Assembly (NCBI GenBank): GCA_964351995.1
Contig: CAYGQE010000005.1
Span: forward strand, 62,001-126,000
Direction of reading: 5' to 3'
From: SZUA-35 sp964351995
GTDB lineage: Bacteria > Actinomycetota > Acidimicrobiia > Acidimicrobiales > SZUA-35
Length of the DNA: 64,000 bases
This document shows positions 25,901-34,300 of this stretch, one piece after another (position 1 is the stretch's first letter; every line of letters begins with the position of its first letter). Under the pieces are notes generated by a model, which did no database searches, was not told the DNA's origin, and saw only the letters and a list, made by a program, of their open reading frames with translations. The position numbers and the translations under genes are program-made.

Positions 25901-28900
25901 CTCGGGGCGTGACGTCAGCGGCCAGCTGGGGACGAGCTCAACCCCGATGCGGTGAGCGTGGAAGCCAGGACGACCATCGACGAAGCCGAGCACATCGCAG
26001 ATGATTGTTGGGTGCGGACCGTCCCACACCTCGGCCACGTGGAGCTCGTACGCCACGTGGTCGGCTTGCGGGTTGATCTCGCCCCGGCACTTGAGTTCGA
26101 ACGGCTGTTCCGGCAGAGGCTGGAACCGCCAACCGTCCCGCTTGGCCGTATGACCCAGAGCAGCGAGATAGAACGACATGGCCTCGATACAGGCCTCGAC
26201 CATGAAGTTGCCAGGCATGCACGGGTCGTTCTTGAAGTGCCCGTCGAAGTACCAGTCGTCGTTGTTGACCTTCGTCTCACAACGCATGAACCCTCGCCCC
26301 CACGGGCCACCGATGGGATCGAACGCCGTGACCTCGTCGATGAAGAGCTGAGGGCCAGATTGGATCTTTGGCGTGCGGGTGTGAGTCTCGGTCCATTCGA
26401 AGCCGGGGCCGAAACAGTCGAGCACGCGGCCTTCGCTGAAGGCAACGACCTCGTCGCGTGTGAACGACCGCTTCGTTCCCACAATGGCTGGACCATCCAC
26501 ACGATCAGCCGGTGAGAGCTCGTCGATCGCATCTTCCGGCCTCCAGAGCGCACCGAGCGCATCGTCGAGCTCGGCGGAGGTGAAGAAGCCAGCCTGAGCG
26601 TCGCACACGGTGAGGCGAGGCTCGCCGTCGACCACGCAGTCGTACTCGAAGAAGAAGAGGCGGATGTCTCCGTGTTTGGCGTGGCCCGTGATGCGGATTT
26701 CGTATTCGAGCGTCTCACCAGGGGTCGGAAGGTCTCCGTGGTAGGTGAGCGTGCAACCCAGCAGGCGATACGAACGCTGCCCGAGGTTCAGCAGATCGAT
26801 GCCCATGTAGCTGACCAGCATGAGGTCGGCCTGCCCGGACTCGATCATGAAACCGGCGGGCATGTAGCCCTCGTTCAGGTACCACGCTCCGGCTTCGACA
26901 TCGGTCTCGGTCCAGATCGTGCCACGGCCGAGCTCGCCGGCAGTTGCCACCATGCCGGTGACTCTGTCGGCCAAGAGCAAGGGCGGCTCTGGCATGCGGC
27001 ACTGCAATTCGAAGCCATCCTGGGCTTCGAACATGGGACCGAAGAGATCAGAGATCTTGCCGGATGAGTGGATCTCGAGCTCGGCTTTGTTCCACGTGGG
27101 CCCGACCGGTGTCGGACGTTCGTTCAGCGGCTGCACTGGTTCGACGACGGCTGCCTCGACCATCGGAGCTTGCACTTCCGGAGGTGAAACCGGCGTGTCA
27201 GCAACGATCGGCGGAGGTGCCACAGGGGCAACGGGCAGAGCAAGCTGCGGCGTCTCGATTGCTGTGGCGGGCAAACCACTCAGCGCTCCCGACGTCGACG
27301 CGAGGAACTGCTGTTGGACGTTCGCTTGATCGGTGAGGAATTGCTGGTGGATCTGCGTGATCGCAGCCATCTGCTGGAGGATCACCGCAGCGAGGTCGTC
27401 GGCAGGAGCAACGACCGCAGCGACGGGCGCAACGACTGGTGGCTCGACGACGGGCTCGGGTTCGGTCGAAGAGACTGCTGCGACACCAACCGGTGGGAGT
27501 GTCGGGGCAGGAGCCATCGTTTGATACATCGGGGCAGATTCCGGTTCGTTGTTTCGAGTGGGGGTAGCTGGAGCAACGCGTGCCGGCAGCGTCACCGGCG
27601 GAGGGTGCGGTTGAAACGACAGCGTCGGTCCTTTGGCGCGGCCCGACCCTGTGATCGCCGGTGTGAGCCGTCGGGTCAGGGCGTCGTGATCGACCTGGAC
27701 CCCGGCAGCAACCAGAGCAGCGACGGCGTCGAAGGTGTGGCTGATGCCAGCCCCCTTTCGGTCGAGCTGAACGGCAATGATGTCACTCGCTGGATCAGCG
27801 CCGTCGGCCAAAATGTCCCTGATGAAGTTCGTGCAGGCACCAGCGGGACCGTGCTCGATGAAGACCCGGACACCGTCGGCGTACGCAGCCTTGATCGTCG
27901 TTGGGAAGTCGACGGTGTTCTCGGCCTGAGCGGTGATGACCTCGGCGCAACGAGTCGAGCTGACCTCGTAGGCCCCACCACAACCGTTGGAGTAGTGCCG
28001 GACCCCCGCTGCCGGGGTGACCGTTCGAGTGTGGATGTCGATCCACGGCTGATGGAACGTCTCTGCCACCTCTGGGATGTGGCAGGCCAGCTCGTAGCCG
28101 ACCTTCACGCAACGTCGACGGCCAATGCGACCAATGATGCGTTCGCATGCCTCGGTGTCGCCGCTGATCACACAATCGGTCGCGGTGTTGATGATCGCCA
28201 GATGCACGCGAGGTTCTTCGTCGATCAGTGCGCGCACGTCGGCCAGCGGAGCCAGAACGTTCCACACCGACCAATGGACCTCGTCTGCTCTCCACGCCCG
28301 AGCAACGGCCGCAAACTCGACGCCGAGCTCGCGGTCCATCATTCCGCTGGCGTCGATCTCCCGACGCATGGCGTCCATGTCCTGCCAGACGTCGAAGGCA
28401 TACAGACTGTTGCTCTCGCCAGACGAATAGCCGATGGCGGCCGTCATGTCGATGCCGAGCACTCGGCGGGTGAGGACGGCGTGCGCCTGACTCAGTAGCG
28501 CCGTGCCCCACAGGTAGTCGTTTGGCGTCGGGTCGTGAAGTCCATCGGCGTACGCCCAGTCCGCAACCTCGCCGAGTGGGAACCGCTGCGACGATGGTGT
28601 GGCCAACTCTGGCATCGCTGCGAGGAGTTCAGCACCCATGCCCGGATAGGCGGCGCCGGCGGCGGTGAACACTGCGGCGATCTCTCCGTCGAGCGGTGTG
28701 GCTCGGTAGTGCACACCGAGGCCGGCCGGGCGACCGTCTTCGATGTGAGATCTGGCCTTCTGCAGCCGCTCGTTCAGTTGCTGCTCGTCTGTCGCAACGA
28801 CGACCAGGCGAGCTGGACCGGTGTCAGCCTCTTGTCGAGTGGCAATGTTGGCCAGCAGCTCGGCGGCATCAGCTCCGGAGAACACGTGGAGGGAGGGCAC

Positions 28901-31375
28901 CTCGTCCGGGTCGTACATACTCGGCGAGTCGGCCGGGGCGAACTCTGCCAATCTGATCTGGCCGGACTTCGCTCCCTCCATTGGGTCGATGACGACATCG
29001 ATCGTTCGGGGTCCGAGCTCAGCGGGGAGACCGCTCCCACTGGCCGAGTGCGACGCCAGCAATGGAGCTCCGCCGAGACGACGACGATGGTGCAGCAGCA
29101 GCGAAGCCGCCACGACGTGGATCAAGCCCGAAGCCGCATGGGCATGGCCGAACAAGGGCGTGAGCGACTCTGCGGTCGAGTCGAGGCCAAGACGCATGCT
29201 CGCTGGACGACCGTTCTCGTGTTCAGCCTCATCACCGGGTAGCACCGCATAGATCGTGTCGCCGTCGCGTTGTGCGTCATCGAGGCGCTTCAAGACCAAG
29301 ACTGCCGCAGCATCGCCCGGCACCTGACGATCTGCACCGAGAACATCACGGGCCGCGGCACGGTGAACGGGGTCACAGGAGAGGTCAGATGCGCCCACCA
29401 ACGCGGCATCGATCTCACCCTTGGCCAAAGCGGTCGCAGCCAGGCGCATGGCGTCGATGCCGCTTCGTTCTTCAGAACTTACGGTGAAACTGGGGCCAGC
29501 CAGGTCGTACTGGCTGTTGAGCCTGTTGGCGACGATGTTCGGCATCGTGCCGAGAACGCCAGCGGCATCGAGCGCTGGGCCCACCGCATCTCGGGCCTCG
29601 CCCAGCCACGCATCGCTCTGGCCCCACGCCGCAGCCATGGTTGCCAACCTCCAGCGAGTACCGAACCGGGCCGCTTCCGGGTCGGTACCCATCCCCACGT
29701 AGACACCCGTCGTCCCGCTTGGGATCGACGTGACGTCGGACAAGGCCTCATCGGCCACTTGGAGCATGGCGAGTTGCTGTCCCAAGGACTTCTTCAGATC
29801 GTTGGGTGGGAACTTCTGACGCTTGATCTCGAGGTCGATCGAGTCGAATCTTCCATCCCCGGCTGCGTCGAGTTGGGCTTCGTTGTCCAGCAAGGCATGC
29901 ACGAACCCCGATCGATCCGATGCCCCCGCTGCGGCCACGCCAATCCCAACGATGGCGATCACGGCAGTCGACGGTGCAGGCTCGGCAGATGTGCCCGGCA
30001 CGATTGGTTGGTCCTGCGTCGGCGGTTCTTCGACGATGAGGTGAGCGTTGTTGCCACCGAACCCAAAGGCAGAAACGCCAGCCCGGAGTACACCGACGCT
30101 CGAGCGATCCCACGGTTCAGCCTCGGACAGCAAGCGGAACGGCGAATCGGCGATGGAGGCGAGCGGATCTTCGATGTGCAGCGTGGGTGGCCGGGTCTCG
30201 TGCTTCATTGCTTCCAGAACCTTGATCAACCCGGCCACACCGGCGGCAGTGATGAGATGGCCGGTGTTCGACTTCAACGATCCGATGGGCAGAGGATCGT
30301 TCGGTCCCCGATCGCCATAGACCGCAGCGGTCGAGATGATCTCGGTGCCATCGCCGACCGTTGTTCCGGTCGCATGGCATTCGAGAAGCGAAATGTCACT
30401 GGCAGCCAGCCCAGACATGGCGAGGGCCGAGGCCATGGCGCGCGTTTGCCCATCACTCGATGGAACAAGCATCCCTCGACCCCGTCCATCGTTGGACAGC
30501 CCAACACCCCGCAACACTCCGTGGATCGTGTCGCCGTCGGCGAGCGCATCGTCGAGCCGACGGAGGGCCACGAACCCGCAGCCTTCCGCTGGCACGAGGC
30601 CATCAGCACCGGCGTTGAACGGTCTCGACTGGCCGGTCTTGCTCAGTGCCGTCAGGGCCGAGAAGCCCAGGTGGATACAGAGATCGTCGGCGGAGTTGAC
30701 CGCTCCGGCCAACATGAGGTCCGCCTCACCACTGTGCAACCGATCGCAAGCCAGTTTGATGGCATAGAGGCTGCTGGCACAGGCGGCGTCGAGCGCCATC
30801 GCTCCCCCGCCGAGGCCGAGCGCCCGCTCGAGCAGCAGTGCAGGCAGGCCGGAGGTGAAGCGGTTGCGGGGGTGGGGCGTGACCATGTCGGCCGCGGCGA
30901 GCGCTTCGGGTCCGTAGCCGTCGAGACCGGCGATGGTCGTTGCCTGCGTGAATGCAGCCATCGAGGCTGACGGGAACGAGAGATTCCCAAACACGGCCCC
31001 GATGCGCCCAGCGTCACCATCGTGGCCTGCATCTCGCAGTGCTTGTCGGGCGGTGTGAAACGTCCACTGGAAGACCGGATCAAGGGCCAAGATCTCGTCT
31101 TCAGGAAGACCGAAACCGGTGGGGTCGAAGAGTTGTTCGAAACCGCGCACGTAGCCGCCACGGTCGCTCCACGTGCGGTCCGCGCTGTCCTCGGTGCCAT
31201 GGCAGAGAACATCGTCGGGGGCAATGCCCCAACGATCCGCCGGCACGTTCGAAACGAGATCATTGCCCGCGAACACTTGCTGCCACAGTGCTTCCGGGCT
31301 GTCGGCACCGGGAAGCACGCAGGCCCGCCCCACCACCGCAATGGGTTCAAAACTGCCGACGTGATCGGACGTCAC
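22958..31375 (-). CDS. pfaC: PUFA-synthase-like giant subunit: KS-CLF-AT-(DH)4-AGPAT-PS-DH
   Basis: 2805 residues. KS at about 10-455 (Cys199 in DAACASS, His334, His373). A chain-length-factor KS at about 470-810, where the active Cys is absent (TVSSEERSG). An AT at about 895-1200 (GYSSGE, Ser984; His1099) resembling PfaB. A Pro/Ala linker 1240-1430 holds a Gln-rich helix. Four hot-dog units at 1440-2210 form two pairs: the second and fourth have catalytic His (H1713 in GHFKNDPCMPG, H2105 in KAHFFQDP); the first and third lack it. A glycerolipid acyltransferase (AGPAT-like) at about 2225-2480 has H2286xxxxE instead of HxxxxD. A polyketide-type double hot-dog dehydratase at 2555-2805 has LTDHAVDG and DPALADGG. 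The layout matches myxobacterial Pfa3 except for the last domain. GTG start overlaps the previous stop. Confidence 0.92.
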   Translation of the reverse strand: MTSDHVGSFEPIAVVGRACVLPGADSPEALWQQVFAGNDLVSNVPADRWGIAPDDVLCHGTEDSADRTWSDRGGYVRGFEQLFDPTGFGLPEDEILALDPVFQWTFHTARQALRDAGHDGDAGRIGAVFGNLSFPSASMAAFTQATTIAGLDGYGPEALAAADMVTPHPRNRFTSGLPALLLERALGLGGGAMALDAACASSLYAIKLACDRLHSGEADLMLAGAVNSADDLCIHLGFSALTALSKTGQSRPFNAGADGLVPAEGCGFVALRRLDDALADGDTIHGVLRGVGLSNDGRGRGMLVPSSDGQTRAMASALAMSGLAASDISLLECHATGTTVGDGTEIISTAAVYGDRGPNDPLPIGSLKSNTGHLITAAGVAGLIKVLEAMKHETRPPTLHIEDPLASIADSPFRLLSEAEPWDRSSVGVLRAGVSAFGFGGNNAHLIVEEPPTQDQPIVPGTSAEPAPSTAVIAIVGIGVAAAGASDRSGFVHALLDNEAQLDAAGDGRFDSIDLEIKRQKFPPNDLKKSLGQQLAMLQVADEALSDVTSIPSGTTGVYVGMGTDPEAARFGTRWRLATMAAAWGQSDAWLGEARDAVGPALDAAGVLGTMPNIVANRLNSQYDLAGPSFTVSSEERSGIDAMRLAATALAKGEIDAALVGASDLSCDPVHRAAARDVLGADRQVPGDAAAVLVLKRLDDAQRDGDTIYAVLPGDEAEHENGRPASMRLGLDSTAESLTPLFGHAHAASGLIHVVAASLLLHHRRRLGGAPLLASHSASGSGLPAELGPRTIDVVIDPMEGAKSGQIRLAEFAPADSPSMYDPDEVPSLHVFSGADAAELLANIATRQEADTGPARLVVVATDEQQLNERLQKARSHIEDGRPAGLGVHYRATPLDGEIAAVFTAAGAAYPGMGAELLAAMPELATPSSQRFPLGEVADWAYADGLHDPTPNDYLWGTALLSQAHAVLTRRVLGIDMTAAIGYSSGESNSLYAFDVWQDMDAMRREIDASGMMDRELGVEFAAVARAWRADEVHWSVWNVLAPLADVRALIDEEPRVHLAIINTATDCVISGDTEACERIIGRIGRRRCVKVGYELACHIPEVAETFHQPWIDIHTRTVTPAAGVRHYSNGCGGAYEVSSTRCAEVITAQAENTVDFPTTIKAAYADGVRVFIEHGPAGACTNFIRDILADGADPASDIIAVQLDRKGAGISHTFDAVAALVAAGVQVDHDALTRRLTPAITGSGRAKGPTLSFQPHPPPVTLPARVAPATPTRNNEPESAPMYQTMAPAPTLPPVGVAAVSSTEPEPVVEPPVVAPVAAVVAPADDLAAVILQQMAAITQIHQQFLTDQANVQQQFLASTSGALSGLPATAIETPQLALPVAPVAPPPIVADTPVSPPEVQAPMVEAAVVEPVQPLNERPTPVGPTWNKAELEIHSSGKISDLFGPMFEAQDGFELQCRMPEPPLLLADRVTGMVATAGELGRGTIWTETDVEAGAWYLNEGYMPAGFMIESGQADLMLVSYMGIDLLNLGQRSYRLLGCTLTYHGDLPTPGETLEYEIRITGHAKHGDIRLFFFEYDCVVDGEPRLTVCDAQAGFFTSAELDDALGALWRPEDAIDELSPADRVDGPAIVGTKRSFTRDEVVAFSEGRVLDCFGPGFEWTETHTRTPKIQSGPQLFIDEVTAFDPIGGPWGRGFMRCETKVNNDDWYFDGHFKNDPCMPGNFMVEACIEAMSFYLAALGHTAKRDGWRFQPLPEQPFELKCRGEINPQADHVAYELHVAEVWDGPHPTIICDVLGFVDGRPGFHAHRIGVELVPSWPLTSRPEIYQGVQEPGPVATDSEGFPFDWKAMISCAWGRPSEAFGSMYEMFDGTRRSPRLPGEPYHFISRVTKIVGDLDVCEPGMEIECEYDIPVDAWYFDENGVETMPYAVLLEAALQPCGWVASAVGSATGVDEDLLFRNLDGTATQHHELTRMSGTLTTKVKLKSVSRAGGMIIEGFDVECFLGATKVYSMTTVFGFFPPEAFEDQVGLPIGDVNHARLHAPTSDVVDLTTRPPRYCDGSAHLAEPMLLMLDRAGHSPGAGEVGLGIVRGEKDVDVSEWFFKAHFFQDPVQPGSLGIEALLQLLQFYMLDTGMVEGLSNPRFEPIQLNNAMSWKYRGQVTPKNTLITSTMEITEVGSDDVGPFVVGTGSLWCDGLRIYEVQNMGMRLVSGTPAGPSSIASVVLPLTEVKQRMTDYWRDIRQTPASWLCEDLFDGLTDRYVRSVRLPAASSLDDLHGRSAIYLGNHQVQIESLVISNLLPALTGVPMTTVAHMKHRHRWIGQAIAAVNAYPGATGPAQIAYFDQAEPETMFELVDDVRSKMAAGQHSFFVHADGTRSTSSRDVTSRVSSVFIDLAIEMGVPIVPVRFTGGLPVKPIDGKAEVPEGHGTQDYWIGQPIEPELLASLPMKERTARVIGAINTLGGTNANELPNPSDTGFAARVADHQGRTGVSDVFAAMWEVLEDCDDASDETMLLREAMMTGSYNSDTSERGEWLGLMASLLLGRRTDSMSEVVVSGLSHPQLTDHAVDGVVVVPVVYALEWMARAAAACRPDLELDELTDLKVLKGITLPGFLDGEASTFEVVCESVEEADGREVLLVRLSRAGRPHYSCRAAMTAERSERSARVDVAHQTLTSVPYGQPTLFHGPSFRVLSGIGQISDGGATAAAIGVIGKEWPSEPWISDPALADGGLQLALLWTGHMTGRRSLPTGIGRVIIYDRPTAGAARIVLTAKESTQMKSCCDVSFFDADGSVVCQLIDVVTHTIGQ

Positions 31376-34300
31376 GTGCGACTGCTGTCGGGGAGGACGC
31401 CGCCGCCCAGCACGATCTCGACGTCGTCACGCTGAGGGCTCGCAATCTCGGCGACCAGCATCTTCGCTCCGGCGTCGAGCGGAATCAGCTCGATACCCAT
31501 TGCCAGGAAATGAGCCTTCAAACCAGGGCTCACCATTCCGCCCTCCCAAGGGCCCCAACCAAGCGACTTGACGACGCAGGTGTCGCCGCGCCGACGACGT
31601 TCTGCCGCCGCCACTTTGTTCAGGACCTCGTTGGCCATTGCGTAGTCGGACTGACCGTTATTTCCTGTTCGTGCCGCAACCGATGAGAACAAGCAGAGCA
31701 GTTTCAGAGGGTCCGCAGCCGTGGCTTCGAGCAGCACCCGCAAACCGGTGACCTTCGTGTCGAAGACTCGGTCGAACTGTTCGTCGGTCTTGTCGGCGAT
31801 CAGCTTGTCGGCCAACACCCCTGCGCCGTGCACGAGCCCGGTGATACGACCGAATTCGGACCGAATGCTGTTGAGTTCGTTCGCAACGGCATCATTCGAT
31901 GTGATGTCGACGGAGCGATATGTGGCGCGCCCACCTGCTGCTTGGATGGCTGCGACCGTTGCCTCGATTTCGCGATTGGCGAGGATCTTCGAGACGTTGG
32001 ACGAGAGCTCAGCCGGTGTGATGGCGACTCCGGCAGCCTTTGCGTCTTCCAGCAGCGCTCGCTTCAGCGCCGCATCATCGATGGCACCCGCCGCCGCAAC
32101 GGGCTCGGCGGCAAGAGCTGATCGACCAAGCAGCACAAAGGTGGCGTTCGATGCCGAGGCCAGCTCGATCATCGTGGCTGCCGTCACCCCTCGGCCGCCT
32201 CCGGACACAACAACCACGTCGCTGCGGTCGATTGGCACAAGACCAGGCTCGACTGCGGTGCGAGCGCTGGCCAACGTGATTCGGCGACCATCGGCGCCGA
32301 GGCCGATCTCGAGGTCGGCACCACCGGTCGTGAGCTCGCTCACAAGAGCCGCAGCGATCGTGTGAGCGTCTCGCCCACCGCGCTCGACGTCGAGCGTCCG
32401 CACCGTGGCCATCGGCCATTCCAGTGCTGCGGTTTTGGCCAAGCCGCTCAGACCACCGCTCCACGCGCTGATCGCGTGGCCGTTTTCGCCAAGGGCAGAG
32501 CCTGCGGAGCGACCGAGGCCAAAGGTGCCGCCGAGGTCGGACACGGTGACGAACGTGCCGCCGTCGTTCGCTCCAGCCGCAAAGGCACGAGCGGCATCGA
32601 AGCCCTCGCGGTTGATCGCCACCGCATCGTCGATCGAAGCAACCTTGCGCAAACCACCGAGGAAGATGACGTTCTTCGCACCAGCAGCCGGAACGCTGTC
32701 GACCACTTCAGCGTCGAAGCCGTGCGCTTGCAGTGACTCGACCAACGCAGCGGCAACGCCGCGGTCATCGTTGGTGACGAGCACATTGCCGTCAGCGAGC
32801 CCCGTCATCGGGGCTTCAGCTTTTGGGGCTGGCACGGCCTCCAGGGTGTAGCGGTCGACAGCGGCGGAGGCTGGTTGGGCAGCGACAACACCTCCAGCCA
32901 TCTCACCAGCCATGTACTCCACGATCTGACCCAACGTCACCAACTCCGCCATCACCCCCGTATCCACCTCAGGCAACGACGGCACCTCATCCTGCATCGC
33001 CGACAAGATCTCCACCCGCTTGATCGAATCGATCCCGAGATCACCCTCGAGCTCCATCTCCATCGACAACATCTCCGACGGATACCCCGTCTTGTCTGCC
33101 ACCACCGCCAACAACAACACCATCAACCCATCAGTCGACAACCCCGCAACAGCAACAGCAGCACCATTCGACGCAGCAGGAGCGGACGCCGGAGCAGCGA
33201 CGGGCGGAGCTGGATGTGAGAGCGCAGGGGCAGCGACAACACCTCCAGCCATCTCACCAGCCATGTACTCCACGATCTGACCCAACGTCACCAACTCCGC
33301 CATCACCCCCGTATCCACCTCAGGCAACGACGGCACCTCATCCTGCATCGCCGACAAGATCTCCACCCGCTTGATCGAATCGATCCCGAGATCACCCTCG
33401 AGCTCCATCTCCATCGACAACATCTCCGACGGATACCCCGTCTTGTCTGCCACCACCGCCAACAACAACACCATCAACCCATCAGTCGACAACCCCGCAA
33501 CAGCAGCACTCGAGGTCGCAGGCGCACCGTTCGAGGCCGCAGCCAGCGGAGCCACACCATTCGACACAGCCACTGTGGAGACGGGAGCTACGACTGGGGT
33601 TGGTGCAGGGGCGCCCACCGCCGGGGCGGGAGCCGGCGCTGGGGTTGCAGCGGCGGGTGCCACGGGTGCCGGGAGCGGAGCCGGTGCAGCAACCGCAGGC
33701 GGTGGCTGCACGAGAGCAACCGGCGTCACGGCGGGCGCAGCGACTGGGGCCACACCGCCAGCCAACTGACCCAAGAGCATGATGCTCTGTTGCGACGTGG
33801 CCAAGAATGCCGAGTGGACCTGGGCCATGGTGTGCATGTAATCGGCGTGGGCCCGAGCGGTCTGCTCCTGCACCGACTGGTAGGCGCCGAGCACCCCGGG
33901 AGCAATCGGGGCAGCCGGCATCGGTGAAGCTGGCACTGTTGAAGCTGGCATCGGGGCAGCCGGCATCGGTGAAGCTGGCACTGTTGAAGCTGGCATCGGT
34001 GAAGCTGGCAGAGGGGCGGGTAGGGCGCGAGCGGTGGTGTCAGTCATGGGAGCAGTCGGTGTTGATGGGCGGGCTGATGATTGGGTCGTCGGTGCGGTGA
34101 GGTCGATCACCCGTGCGCCGGGAACGGCCGCAGGCGCTGGCGCCGGCGTCGCAGCAGGCACCGGGGCGGAAACGGCAGCATTCGGGCCAACCAGCTCGGT
34201 GAGATCGTGCGGCGGGTACGGAGCGCCTCTGTTGGCTCCGTCGAGCGGAATGGCGAGCTTGGGTTGCACACGATCGTGCGGGTTTTGTGGCGTCCGATAC

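Noticed and set aside
29270..30970. 566-codon plus-strand open frame
   Set aside because: Mirror of the KS domains of pfaC; a GC-rich shadow frame.
32877..33505. CRISPR-like or transposon repeat pair
   Set aside because: The two long copies are tandem ACP domains inside a single reading frame, not short spaced repeats or terminal repeats.
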